Source: Epiperipatus broadwayi
Taxonomy: Eukaryota > Onychophora > Udeonychophora > Euonychophora > Peripatidae
Direction: 5' to 3'
Assembly (NCBI GenBank): GCA_028023455.1
Contig: JAQFVV010006273.1
Coordinates: forward strand, 4,164,142 to 4,228,141
Length of the DNA stretch: 64,000 nt
The position numbers were made by a program, and so were the translations under genes. Numbering within the stretch: the stretch's first letter is position 1; every line of letters begins with the position of its first letter. The notes beneath the pieces were generated by a model. The model made no database searches, had not been told where the DNA came from, and worked only from the letters and a program-made list of their open reading frames with translations. Shown here piece by piece: positions 46,550 through 59,279 of the stretch.

Positions 46550-48830
46550 TTTACATCAACCCAAAAAAACTTATTTAATTCATCCATTCATCTTATATTA
46601 TATTTTCTAGGTCGTTTGTAATATCTTGAATTCTAATTTAATACTTTAACTGTCCATCTATTACCACCATTTGTAGAAATATGTTCAGCCCAGCTCCATC
46701 TCAGTTTCTTCAATGATGCTAGTGATAATTGTCTGTTCTATCACCCAAGAATTATGCTTTTAATCTATACTTTACTGAAAAATCTGAATTACTTTTTTAT
46801 AAAGCATCCATGTCTTAGATATATAAATAAGAATTGATAAAACACGCTTATTAATACACTTTCGTTTTAAACATGTAAGCATATTTTCTTTTAATATTAA
46901 ATTATTTCTACTTAAAAAATTAATTTTAATTCTGTGATTAATTTCATTCTTTATGTATTAACAATTTGAGTAAGATATTTATAGTTGTTAATTTCTTTTA
47001 ATTTAAGACTATCTCTATTTTATTCTTCTGAAAACATCCATTTAACAATAGTCTTTTTAATATTTAGCTCCCCTTTTTTTCATCTGATAACTATTACATT
47101 TTCTTAAAATCTGAAAAATCATTTGGAAAACAATGACATTAACGGCAAACTCTGGCATACTTAAATAATCTCCATTTATTTTCTTAACTTCTCATTTTAA
47201 TCCATAAAATATTTATTGTAAAATTGCCATAAAAAGTTTTGGAGATATAGAATCCATCTGACTTATATCTTTCTCAATGTAATCTAATCACTGTTGTCAT
47301 TCCTCAGAATATGATAATATCCTGGGTCTATTTTTGGATGGTTACAAGGCTTTATTGGTTGTGGAAATGCTTAGAAAATCAAATGCCTTTTTATAATCTA
47401 CAAATTCAACACTTAACAACTCATATTCAATGGCCCTTTGTGTAAATTTTTTCAATATTTAGATGTGAACTACTATATTAAAAAAAAATTAAACCCAATT
47501 TGTTATTTTGGTTAGTTTGAAACCATAGTTTTCTACAGATAAAATGCAACTATCTTGATAAAGATTTGTATAGATTGGCAGGTTTATAATTTCTAATATC
47601 TTCTCTAATGTTTTGTTAAATATCAATAATACTATTATATTTTTCCAATCATTTTCAACATATTTTTTTTATTTAGACATTTAGTATACAGTTTTATCAA
47701 CAAATTGTTTATTCATATACCTGTTTCTTTTAAAATATCAATAACAATTCCATCATTTTCTGGAGTTTTTTTTTCATAGTTTTATCTCTTCATTTAATAT
47801 TTGATAATTGAAAAGATCCAATAATTGAAATAATTAGTTTGATTTTTTGTTCTGTTTTACTACATAACCTCTTGAAGTATTCTTCAGTTAGTAATAGTCT
47901 TATTTTCTTTCGTTATTGCTAAAACAACTTTTTTCTAACAAAAGTGTTTAATGTTGAAACTTTTATACTTTTTCTTGTCAATTTTTCTTCTTATTAATTT
48001 TTTTTTCAAATCATTTTATAATTCTAGACATTTAATTTTTCTTAATGGATCACTTTAAAATATTTTTTTAATATTTTCATATATTGTATTACTCAATTAA
48101 AAATTTATCAGTGAATTGCATTTTTTTATAACATTTATTTTCGTAATCATTTTTAATATGATTTAAATTAAATTTGAACCATCTTCCAAATCTGTTAATA
48201 TTTTAAATTGATTTTTAAGTCCTAATTTAAATTTATTGATTTTGAAAATTATGAATATAAAATATTAATTCTATCTTTCTTTATAGTTGCATTAACACGT
48301 ATTTCACATCTTACTAATGTGTTGATTACTTTCTGTGTTGGACCTATTAAGAACATTATACAATTTTCAAACACTAATTTTATATTGGTAAAATATAAAT
48401 GGCTTTATCTGCATCTTCCTGTAAATGCTTCATGTCCATTTTAATTTAGAATTTTTCTCAGAAAAGTAATCTATAATAATGCAATTTTTTTTTAAAAAAA
48501 TCCACAAATCCTTGTTCTTTCTCATTTTGGTTATCATAGTAAAATTTAATCCATAGCATTTTCATTTTTACATCAAGAATTAAAATATTCAAATAACAAT
48601 CTCCCATGACAATTTTAAAAAGTTTGATGGGATCAAAAGCATTTTATCCATCAATTTAAAAATCTCTACTTCTTCATTAATATAATTACTTGTTGACATA
48701 CAAACACAAATTATATGCATTTGATATTTTTCATTATGTTGAATAATTCTCTGGCCATTCTATCTGATAAATTATTAATTTCTGAATGTTGTTATTCCAT
48801 TTTTTATTTATAATGAATATCTTTCCATTT
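46550..48830 (-). mobile_element. RTE-type LINE remnant
   Basis: Read from right to left on the minus strand. Near 48.7 kb is ICVCMSTSNYINEEVEIF, like the AP-endonuclease string IxVYAPTxxxxxEEVExFY. Near 47.75 kb is NDGIVID-IKETGI, then NLLIKLYTKCL, matching GIxxExIKxxGxxLxxxLxxLyxxCl. Near 47.4 kb are traces of the catalytic palm, and near 46.95-46.75 kb are INHRIKI, then IYISKTWML, matching the C-terminal INxRIxxA...LYGxETWxL. Domain order endonuclease, reverse transcriptase, C-terminus is kept over 2.3 kb, but no frame is open beyond a few dozen codons. An old copy, dead. The strings near 46.68 kb also match those at 59.43 kb. Confidence 0.6.
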
Positions 48831-48839
48831 TTCCTACCA

Positions 48840-51530
48840 ATTTATCCCACTTTTTTACATCATTTGATCTCTATCCTTTTTAAACTTATTTCTTCCATTT
48901 CATATATAATCTTCCTTCATTTGAAAATACTCTGCAGTTGTAAGTAGCTGTTCAAACCTTATCATTAAGTGATAGTTTGAATCCACCTTCAAAATTTTTT
49001 AGTCCTCTCTGCCTTTGGCCAACAACTGCTATATTGCCTAGTGACTTTACAACCTCCTAGACATAAGGGCTATAATTTAGTTTTGTATGTTAAGATTGTA
49101 AATAACTAAAAAAATCATTTACATATATATTCATCTTGCTTTTTAAAAAAACTTAAAACCCAGAGATGAAATACTGATAAACTCATTATGCTGGCTGCTA
49201 TATTTTGGTGGTCAACACATCTATGTTGAATACCATATAATTAGACATATATGCTGCAATGACAACCTGTGGAAGTTATATTATGAATTTTCCTTGCTTT
49301 CTTTAAGGCATCAAAGAAAAATTATAATGTCTTCTTTCAGTTAACAGGGAAACTCCTTAGAGATTTTACTGATAATAGTAATTATATAATATTTCAATGG
49401 TTTATTTCTTGGGAGTTTATAAGTAGTTCAAATATAAGAAGTGATGGAATTGGGATAATCCTTGATTCTCAAATTCAAAACTGCCATTTCTACCATGCAT
49501 CAAACTACATAGAACATAAATAGTAACAACATACATTAACTATCAAAAATGATTAAAATTACCTATTCATAACTGTAGTAATCAAATATAATACTGCTTT
49601 AAGTTTTTTTTAAATCTAGCAATAATGATGCAAATATTTTTTTCAAAAAATATAATCATGTCAATTTAAAAATAGATATACACTAACTTCAAAATTTTTA
49701 TAAATAAATCTATCGAGTGTATTTTAAAAAGTAGTATTTATGGTCATACTCTAGAGTGTTTTGAAAGTAATTTTGATATCAAGCTCCATCTATGAAATCA
49801 GTCTCATATAATTAAAATTAGATAAATCCATTTTTTATATTGATAAAATTTATAATTACCACAATTTAATTTACAAATACTATATTTCTTTTATTCATAC
49901 ATTTAACAACAACCACTTTAGATAAATATTAATATGTAACTATTTCTTAGACTATGAATTATCATACTGCATTAGAAATATAATAATTTTAAAGGTAATT
50001 AAGAATTAATAAACTATTCTTAATAAACACAGTTACATGATATCATTAATCAAATTTCATTTTTTATTTTTCATGTGTAATAGTTTACATTTAGTTAAAA
50101 CTTTTATTCTGCCATATACATTACATACATAAATAGAAATATCTAAAAAAAGGAAATATTCCAGCAAATGGACTAAACATTAATTTTTTATATGACTTCA
50201 TCAACTTTGTTCAGTATTTGTGAATATCAAATTTAAACTACAATTGAAAACTTTTTGCTCTCCCATATTTGGCACTACTATATTAGATTAATAGCTGGGA
50301 GAAACTATGATAAAAACAAATTAAAGCAATGCATAAGTGGAGTCATTTTTAATTATAAATGAACCAAAAAAGTATTAAGGTATATGACATTAATATTTTA
50401 ATTTTTTTTCTTTACAAATTAATTATTGGTTGCTAAAAGTATAATTATATCATTTTTAGGCTGGATATAAACATCAAACTTATACAATCAGATTAATTAA
50501 ACTACATTTCTTTTTGTTTCCTAAGAATAAAATTTTAGATATATTAAAAAACAAATTTTTTCTTAAAGGTTTAAATAAATATATCTGAAAATGGTAAATT
50601 ATTCCACAAGATGCATTTCCCCTCAGTCATTGCATTCACTCTTCTACTATACAACTAAAATCACCATATAAAAATTAACATGGGTACTATGAGAAAATGG
50701 CTAATATTAAGGTAATTACTGAAAATCTAGAGTGGCTAGGCTAAATAATTATTCTTATCTAATATCTGTAATATTAAACAATAGGTGAAATTTCCAAGCA
50801 TATTTTTTAACTATGAAATTAATGCTAATAATATGATCAAAGGCTACTCAAATAATATATAAACCCATTTTACATAAATATAAATTCTTGATGCAAATTA
50901 AAACTCTAAACAATATTAATAAAAATACCATATTATAATATATCTTATATTCAAAATATTGCTGTATAATTGATTCGCATATAGGATATTAAAATATTTT
51001 ATTAGAGTATAATATAAAGAAACGGGAAGTATACTAAGATAGTTTTCTTTTCACATTAGGGGGGGGGGTATAAAGCATTTAAATATTTTAAAATTGTTAT
51101 AAAATTGTAAACATTCTTTTCAATCCATCATTAAAATGCACGCTATGGTATAAATACTAACATTAATTAATTAACATGCCTTTATGAATTCTTAAAAAAA
51201 TAATATATGTATATAATTTTTGTTTGACAGGTGTTTCAAAAAATTTGCATCATTCAATTCTATGGCATTAATAAAACAATTTGCAGTTATAGTATATATA
51301 TATAATCAGATCATGAAAACATTAATTAATTTTTAAGAACAATATTTAATTTTCTTAAACGACAAATAAAATTATAAAATGAAAAAAGAATTATTAAATG
51401 TAAGTAATATTTAATAAATTTAGTGTTTGAGTGATTAAATTATCTTAATAAAAAAATTATTACCAATTTAATTATAATAAACGATAATTAATTAGAATAA
51501 AGTATGGATAAATATAAATTCATGGTTTAC
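48840..51530. other. AT-rich DNA, no gene seen
   Basis: No supported feature. A 10-nt G run lies at 51059-51068. Confidence 0.45.
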
Positions 51531-51674
51531 ATATACCTGTAACTATAAGCGCGGGAATCCATGTTAGGGTGATTTATTTATTTATCTTTTTTTTTAACTT
51601 TCTAATAATTCGTAATAAAAAGCTAAAAATAAATAAATATCCAACTGATGATAGTATTTGATAAAGAAGTTGCG

Positions 51675-51710
51675 TATAAATAGCTCTTGTCTCTCAGTTC
51701 TAAATCAATT
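51675..51710 (+). promoter_or_regulatory. Candidate core promoter: TATA box and initiator
   Basis: TATAAATAG starts at 51675. TCAATT at 51705-51710 fits the initiator consensus YYANWYY with its A at 51707, 32 bp below the TATA start, which is the canonical distance. An additional TCAGTT lies at 51694, which is too close to the TATA box. Confidence 0.5.
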
Positions 51711-51731
51711 TCGTTTACGTCCCCAACTACA

Positions 51732-51740
51732 ATGGTTAGT
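51732..51740 (+). CDS. Candidate start codon with directly following splice donor
   Basis: ACTACAATGG is a good start context. The next bases GTTAGT form a plausible 5' splice site, and a stop (TAA) would follow if not spliced. First exons that end just after the ATG are known in small secreted or cuticle-type arthropod genes. The 5' UTR would be about 25 nt. I found no second exon. The call depends on the promoter being real. Confidence 0.3.
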
Positions 51741-52899
51741 TAAAAACTTAAAAAAAACAATAACAATTTTATAGAATGACGAATATTTTAAATTCATTTG
51801 TATATCTTTTTAATTTTGTCGAAAATGATTGACTAGGTTTATGCCGTAAGATATTTTTTATACTATAGTTAGTTCTTTTTTCTACAAGGTCGAGATTACT
51901 CTTATCCGCGTTTCTAAAAGTAGATAATTTATATTCATGAGAACTACGGTGGGAGGAAGACTATAAAAACTTTAAATATCGTTTGGACTGTAAAGTATTG
52001 TTTCCAAATATTTTTTTGCTTCATTCTATGTAAAATAATAAACGATTTAAATTTTCACTTTTGTAAAACAGTCATTGTTTATAAAAAGTTTTCGCGGAAG
52101 TACTGCATATAAACAAACTCTTAAGTATATTAGCACGTGATCATCTCTATTGGGTAGATAAAGAAATATTGAAAGATGTTTTTATACTATTCTCACTATA
52201 AACATTCACTGCAATACTCTTAAGAGGTTGGAAAAAAATTAAGGACTACTCTTTTTATATAATTTCCCTTAAATGTTCTTTGAAATTTGCAATATTTTAT
52301 TAAAAAGAGAGGAGAGAAAGTAAAACTGTCTAATAAACTTTTTAAAATATTTTATTTACGATTCAAAACAAATTTATTGTGTATAATTTACAGAATATAT
52401 ATATTTTTAATGACTATAATATTAGTTTACAATTAAACCAGGCTACTAGCTGTAAATGTCCCGCAAACGAGTTTGGCCTACGCAGCTTCAAGCAAAAATA
52501 TAAGACAGAGTAATAATAATACTATATCAGGGATGAATTTTGCGATAATCATACAAACCAATCTGTGACCCTCAAATACATACAAAGCATGTTGGGGCAT
52601 TATTCTGTTTTTTTTATTGTTGTTGTTGACATTTTGCAATGCTGTAGACTTTTCTTTCTGAAATACTTCATCCCGTGTTTAATTGTCACTCTCCAATGTA
52701 TTCCATTATCCGCTATATTTTTCCAATGAAAACAATAAACAAATTAATTTTTTTTTAACGTCTCCGAGATAATCTCTACAACGTAAACATGATCTATCTC
52801 TCCTATATGAAAACTATCTCAAATTAACCATAACAACTCTTTTAGAAAGTTTGTATTGTTCACTCGTTTCACATACCCACTCTAACGAAGATATAGTTT

Positions 52900-54820
52900 T
52901 GCAGTGATTGATTCTATAGTATCATATTCTGAAAAATAAGTTAATGATAAATAAATATGAATATATATATACTGAAAAACTTGACAATATAATATTTGAA
53001 GGTGGGGAACTGGTTGGAGATGTGAGAAATGCAGATATCTTTATATGGAGATTGCACAAAAGATAACAGGTAAAGATATAAGAGAATAAAATTACTGAGT
53101 AGAAAAGCTATAGCAATGATAAATGAAATATTATGATAGCAGAATATTATAAAAGCGAATAAATAATGCAATTATGACAATAGTAAAAAAGATCATTACA
53201 TGTGAAAGCTAGTTTTAGTAATTGTAGAAAAAAAATGAAAAAACGAATTAATGATTACAGAAATGAATTACTAGTAATCAAGAAATAAGGATTAATAAAA
53301 AAATTATAGCAAATGGAATCAAAATGGGTCAAGTAAAATGACATGGATATGTACTGGGGATATATATCTCTGAGAAAAAAGAGAGTTTCCAAAGAAAAAT
53401 TGCAAAAACAAAATGATTTATGGTCTAATAGGGAGTCATGGTCATTGAAATGGGGAGACATTGTGAACTATTAAAAAACAAGAATAAATATTAACAAATA
53501 AATAATAAATAATTGGCAAAACATTACTAAAAAATCAATAGAAGTATTATATAATGGAGTTCATTTATCAGAAATATTGCTAATAATTTAATCTTCTAGA
53601 TATAGAGTAAACTGACACAAAATCAAAAACTTATAGAATTATTATAACTACTGGAGAGTCATCCAATCACCTAAGTTTCAGATAGTATACTGAAAAGTCA
53701 TTTGTCATATTATTATGATACTTTTATTGTAGTTAGAAGTAGAAAATCAGACCCTATATATGATAAAAATAATGAATAAATTGATTGCATTTAGAAAATT
53801 ATATACATAAATATTAATTTAGGGTTAAAATAGATAAATGACAAATAAATAATTAAATATCCAAGTGCAGTTGAAGAAATGCTCAATATGTATTCTTGGA
53901 AGAAATTGCAAAACATTTTATATAAGAGTTCATTCACTACATAGGCATAAAGTAAATACATTCAAAAGGAGGATCAATACATGACATAGTATAATGGAAA
54001 TGATTATTACAACTACTGATGACAAACTAGTGAGTCATTATGAATGGAAATGGCATATGGCATAATAGTAATGAATAATAGACACCTCTTTCCAAACAGT
54101 AGTGGCACTTAGTGCAAAGGGCTTACACATCACATCACATCACATCAATGTTTTAACAAATTGTAGTAGTCATATAATATTTTAGTGGTTTAATATAATA
54201 CTAATGTCTTGTCTTAAAGCTGAAAATAAGAATAAATATTTTCAAATGGAAAGATAAAAATAAGTTTTATAAATTTAGAGAGAATCCACGTCATCCCCCC
54301 TAGGCATATAAATTTATGATCTTTAACTTATTATTAATTTATATATATAAATTTATGATCTTTAGCCATAAGTTCATCAAAACAATTTCTCACTTCCATA
54401 AGGAGACAATTCATTATGCTTGCTAACGAATGTTACTTATATGATAGGTTGTGAGAATGTTTAAACAACAAGTAAACATATTGTAGTTCAAATATAACTT
54501 TTTCAATAATAGATTAAAATACGATCCTTCTCCATGCTATTTAAAAATAACTTTTGATTGCAAAATAATGTATTTTCATTACTTATATAAGTATTTTATG
54601 GACGGCTTTTAGCTCTTTTAATTTCCAATGATAAATACTGTGCCTCTGTGTGGATAAATATATTGCCACATGAAACTTCTAGATACTCACTTATTGTCAT
54701 GGGAAATATTACTGGCTCATTCAAATTTAATTTGCAATGACTTCCATTTCTTTATGTATTCCTCTGCCTGATATCAGATGAGATGTTGCACCGCAAAAAA
54801 TGTATAAAAAGTTGTCAAGC
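52900..54820. other. AT-rich DNA with minor repeats
   Basis: Four units of ACATC at 54127-54146 and a 20-bp direct duplication ATATAAATTTATGATCTTTA at 54306 and 54345 (39-bp step). No gene recognised. Confidence 0.5.
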
Positions 54821-54829
54821 AATTTGGAT

Positions 54830-55576
54830 ATGCTATTAATTCAAGATACAGTTTACCACTTATTCATTTCAAATCATCTTATTGTATGCTCAACTAAAAA
54901 TCTACAATCAAATAATTGTGCTATAAAATATTTATAAAGTCCCTAACAATTTTTTTTCTGGATATAATAAAGTCATCTAATTTTGATCTTCCTAGATGCA
55001 ATTTGATTTACATCCACAGATTCATGATAACCTATGATTGTTAACTCAATTGCTTCATAAATTGAACTTATCGATACAACTTGGCAAACCCATGGCAAGT
55101 CTTCAAGAAACACCTTTGCGGTCTGAAAACCAGAGACTATCTTATAACATCCCACAGACTGTATGCAGACACATGGGAACAGATCACTCTGGATGAGTCG
55201 ACAATCAAACCTCTTAAACTGACATCTAAGTTATAAAATGATATGTCAACTGAAACTACAAGAGACAAGAAAGAAGAAGGTATGAAGATAGAGAAAGTGA
55301 TGACAGGAATACTGATGAAAAGGGGGAAAAACAAAGACAACACAAAACAGATAAAACCTGCCACCAAATGAAAAATGGCTGCTTGATTTGATGCGGTGTA
55401 ACCAAAGACCAAGATGTGACATAAATCTTCACAAGATAAAAGAGAAATGCAAATTCAAGTTGAATTCAATCAATGTAAAAAGACTAAAATGAATGTAAAT
55501 GAATAGTGCTGTAATCTAATGTAATCTGTATAATCTGGATTCCAATAAATATTTCCTTATTAAAAAAAAAAAAAAA
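54830..55576 (+). mobile_element. Poly(A)-tailed retrocopy, probably LINE 3' end
   Basis: The 3' part ends with AATAAA (55543) and a 14- to 15-nt A run (55562-55576), so it derives from a polyadenylated plus-strand transcript. Upstream a broken frame reads QDTVYHLFISNHLI near 54850, similar to the LINE zinc-knuckle ETxYHLLxxC, and later TLDESTIKPLKL and lysine-rich sequence. Minus-strand frames at 54973-55412 are shadows. A processed copy of a host mRNA is an alternative. Confidence 0.5.
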
Positions 55577-55579
55577 CAG

Positions 55580-56095
55580 CTATTGACCTACATAAAAGTA
55601 GGGAAATATGAATCTAATAATTAATGAGCATCAAATCTTATAATTACAATGCCAGAATTAAAGAACATAATAAAATCACCTGGTAATCTATTTTGTGTGT
55701 TGATATCTATAGGTTTCTATATGATATTTTGTTAATAGTTAAGCTCTCTAAAAACTATGCTAATAAAATAAAATAAATAAATTTGTTTTACTATGGGCAT
55801 TATCATTTATGATACTTATCCATTTAAATAAGAAGTCTTTTGCCAATCAAAAATTGAAAAAACAACAACATATTATTGTGAGAAATATTAAATTCTAGAT
55901 TTTTTTATTGTAAATGTTGTTGCTATCTCAAATATCAAATTACCAAAGATTATTCATTGCAACATTTGTCTGAGAAAGTCCACTAAAATAATTTACATTG
56001 AAAGTTAACAAACATTATGATCATTAATTTACTGAAATGCAATGTTTTAACATCATAAATGAATGAATGAAATTAACTTTTTTTTTCACAAAGAA
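55580..56095. other. AT-rich DNA, no gene seen
   Basis: Nothing recognised. Confidence 0.5.
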
Positions 56096-56097
56096 GT

Positions 56098-56219
56098 AAA
56101 GTGAAAAATTAGTCAAGCGTTGGTAGCTGAGTGGTTAACACAGCTGCCTTACAAGCAGTTGTCCTGGGTTTGCCTCCCAGCTGATGCTTTGACACATGAA
56201 AAAAAAAGTGAAAAATCAG
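56098..56219 (+). mobile_element. SINE copy 4, closest to tRNA-Val, 15-bp duplication
   Basis: The flanks AAAGTGAAAAATTAG (56098-56112) and AAAGTGAAAAATCAG (56205-56219) differ at one base. The body shows A box TGGTAGCTGAGTGG (56120-56134), anticodon stem GCTGC/GCAGT around CTTACAA (anticodon TAC, valine), B box GGTTTGCCTCC (56167-56177), acceptor-like pairing AAGCGT/ATGCTT, then TGACACATG and an A run. It is a SINE and not a tRNA gene, because the acceptor stem is off consensus, the D stem does not pair, and a fixed ~12-nt tail plus poly(A) follows. Confidence 0.9.
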
Positions 56220-56763
56220 CAGTGACATATTCATTGCATTAGTAGTAAAAGTAGCAGCTGCAAGCATAAATAATCATAGCCATTCGAACTTCAAAAAACA
56301 AGACACAATAATAATAAATAGTGATAAGTTTGGCAAATCAATTTGTGAACCATAAATACATCCACCTATACAACATGCTATTTCATTAATCTGCATTTTT
56401 ATTGATATTTTAGATACTACTTTTTGACTTCTGTTCTGTCTGAAAATACTGTGTCTATTTGCAATTTTCCATTTTATAATATTTCTATGTAAAAAATGAA
56501 GTCTTTAAAGACGTATTTCCTGTTCATATTAACAACTGAGGAATTCTTACACCTCAAATAGCAATAGAAGATAATTACTTGGACAATATGTAGCACAAAT
56601 AAAGATTTAAAGGCAGAAATTTAATGACTAACAAGAAGGCTTAAAAATAAATGGACTAAAATTGTTTGCACTGAGTACAAAATATGGATCTGAGAACAAA
56701 ATATGAAAATCTTACTATATTATATGATGACAATATTTTAAACAGGTTAAAAAAGATTATGAC

Positions 56764-56875
56764 ATTTAATCATCTATCCATTATATTTTTTTTTGATTTG
56801 GACAAAGATAATTCAAACTTTTAATTATATATCCATTTTATTTTTTTCTTTAAATTTGGACAAAAATAATTCAGC
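56764..56875 (+). repeat. Tandem duplication, 56-bp unit
   Basis: TTTAATCATCTATCCATTAT...GATTTGGACAAAGATAATTCA and TTTAATTATATATCCATTTT...AATTTGGACAAAAATAATTCA align end to end. Confidence 0.85.
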
Positions 56876-56879
56876 TCAG

Positions 56880-58230
56880 TAAAGTCAAAACAGCTTTTTG
56901 ATATTCTGCTAAAATACTTGGAAAAGGTTTAAAATATGGTGATAATATGTTAGCCAAAAATACGGGAATTTTTTAGGAATATAAGGACTTATGATTATGC
57001 TACCTGATCTTAAAGATAATTCTATTGTTTCAGTTTTTAAAAATAAAGGGATTAGATAAAATTATGATAATCTAACATGGAATATTATTATTATTTATTA
57101 CAGCAAAAGCAGTTCCAAGGACTTATTGTGAATAAGATTGTTTCCAATCATAGATTAATGATTTCAAGATGTAATATAGTTCTTTAATTGAAAAGTGCAT
57201 GCAAATATTTTTTATTAAAGATTAATTCAGATTTATATTATATGTGTGTGAGTATATATATAGTCTAATACCCTTGAAAGTGCTAAGCTTTGATAATTTT
57301 AATGCATTTCTAGCTTTTATTACACAAGCATATCAGTGCACATATTTATAACTTACAGTAGTCTAAGAAAAGTTTTTTCATTTTATAAATTATAATAAAA
57401 AAAATGACATGCTTTTATTGGTTTAGCATTGATTCAATTAATCAATAGGTAAATGAAATTGTTTAAAATTAATTGATTGTCCACCAAAGTTTATTCATAA
57501 TATACAGTTTTTACATGATGGAGTGAGAGGATGTTGTTATTACTACAAGGATAAAATTTAACACATTTGAAATAAAAACTGACAATAAACAAGGATTTGT
57601 GTTTTGCTTCATTTTTTGATTTTTATGATAGTAGTATTGGGAATTGAATATAGGCTGCTTAATGAAATAGGAATCAAGATGCAATACAGGTTTGAAGTGG
57701 AATTTTAAATTGATTAAAAGTGAAACAAAAGATTTATCTTCATGGATTATGGAGTTATAGTAAGTAGATGATTATGATATTTTCATCAATTCAAGCACTT
57801 AATTTTTAGTATCACATATAATGCCTTTGATTTAATAATTAATATTCAAGAAACACAAGTTCTTTATATCGCAGGATAAAACAAAAATCTTATGCAATTT
57901 TTAACTTGAGCGATTGTTAATTTCTGAATGTTATAAACCAATTTAAATATCTTAGTAGCTTTTCAAATAAATAAAAAAACTTTGATTTTGAGATGCAAAA
58001 CAAAAACCAATTTGTTGTTGCTGCTTTTAATAAGTTAAAAGGTAGATTATTTTCATCATCTGTTTCACGTAATTTACTGTATGAAAGTGAGGCTTGGACA
58101 CTATTGTTGCAATATAAAGGCATTAAAAAGTTTTAACAATGTTCCACAAAATTAATATATATATATATATATTTAATAATATACATATATATACAAGTAG
58201 CTGTTATATGTGATTTATTTAAAAATTTTA
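56880..58230. other. AT-rich DNA, no gene seen
   Basis: A (TA)n run lies at 58156-58170. Nothing else supported. Confidence 0.5.
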
Positions 58231-58236
58231 AAAATA

Positions 58237-58455
58237 CAGGATCATAAACCAACTAATAAGTTTTTAATTTGCTGACGAATGCTGGATTAGCAGGAAATAC
58301 GGGCATTGGTGATAATTTATCTTTTCAATATGTGTGTGATCAAGTGTATCAACTGAGTTCAAGCCCCCTATATATTACATATAGAAGTGCAGGTATGAAA
58401 AAGTCTGTATGGTAAAAAAAAATCATATTTCAAAGTCCTTTATTGTAAAATCATA
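58237..58455 (+). mobile_element. Hammerhead element copy C (single arm)
   Basis: CCAACTAATAAG, then ~18 extra bases with a second, partial box CTGACGA, then TGCTGGATTAGCAG, GAAA, TACGGGCA, TTGG, TGATAAT. After this the sequence follows the right arm of element B (ATGTGTGTGATCAAGTGTATCA, GAGTTCAAGCCCCCTATATA, TTACATATAG) and ends in AAGTCCTTTATTGT, the inverse of the left end of element B. The left arm is missing. The core is mutated (CTAATAA or CTGACGA), so it is inactive, but it helps to define the element's right end. Confidence 0.65.
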
Positions 58456-58459
58456 TGTT

Positions 58460-59275
58460 TAGTGAATTTTGTAAAATGAATGGATACAGTACTTGATTGT
58501 TTCCATTGGGAAAAGTTGTTAGGATATAATATGTTGGAAAGTTACAATTAGAAATAATGTTGAAGTATTTTAAAAGTAAATATTTTCATCAGGAGAAATT
58601 AAAAGACAGCAATACAAATCATTAAAGAAACAAAAAAATAAGACTAGCATGTTTTATATGAAGAGATATTAGTGTTTTACAGATTGGTTTGCATAATTAT
58701 TGCAAATTCATCACTGCAGTAGTCTTTTGAAGGGGAATGGGGGTGGAATGGTCATATTTATTAATAACTGCAGCTAATAATGATGACATTTTAGTACTTA
58801 AAATGTGTTAAATTAATAATGTAGAACCTATATATTTTTAAAAAATGATAGTAGCCTATTTGGGAAATAACTATCATGATAAGGCCAATAATACTACAGC
58901 ATTTATAGTGAGGACATGATATCTACTGTACGAACATTTGCAAGCTAAAAAATAAGAACAAACAAAAATAAAAATTTCTGAACAAAACAAAATTTTAATA
59001 TTTCATCTCACATTCAAATCATTTGGTAGTAAAATTGTCAGTCTTCAAAATCTATTTTTAAAAATGGGCACATATTCTTAATTTTACGTACAATACCTAT
59101 TTTTTATATTATAGAATTTTAAAAAAATTCCATTGATGTTTGTATTGATTTACATTTAAATTTCTGAGAAATTAGATAACAAAATATAAAAATATCACTG
59201 TTTATTTAACCTAAAGCAAAGAAAAAAAACTGCTTCCATCACTTTTATAATTTAAGTTTAATCCAGTTTCTCCAA
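58460..59275. other. AT-rich DNA, no gene seen
   Basis: The minus strand near 58590 has CTGATGAAAATATTTACTTTT, possibly another relic hammerhead repeat, not scored because box 2 is missing. Confidence 0.4.
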
Positions 59276-59279
59276 TCTA

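Larger units (their letters stand above)
51540..52880. promoter_or_regulatory. CpG-dense, repeat-free interval (candidate promoter region)
   Basis: By eye about thirty CpG dinucleotides occur in 1.3 kb, for instance in AAGCGCGGG, TATCCGCGTTT, TTTCGCGGAAG, CCCGCAAACGAG and AACGTCTCCGAG, while 5-kb stretches to the left hold only about a dozen. No transposon similarity is recognised. In a genome where methylation erodes CpG, such an interval is expected at an unmethylated promoter or enhancer. It contains the TATA/initiator arrangement at 51.68 kb. Confidence 0.5.

Noticed and set aside
51651-51657. CTGATGA as a hammerhead core
   Set aside because: No GAAA box and no stem II follow.
54973-55412. 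Two minus-strand open frames with hydrophobic, membrane-like segments
   Set aside because: They lie antisense to a poly(A)-tailed plus-strand retrocopy, and the hydrophobic codons are complements of a lysine-rich region.
56113-56185. A tRNA-Val(TAC) gene
   Set aside because: The anticodon and T arms fit, but the D stem fails, the acceptor stem is off consensus, and the copy sits between target-site duplications with a poly(A) tail, so it is a SINE.
58575-58600. CTGATGA on the minus strand with AT-rich follow-up
   Set aside because: Possible relic, but the second core box is not present at a fitting distance.
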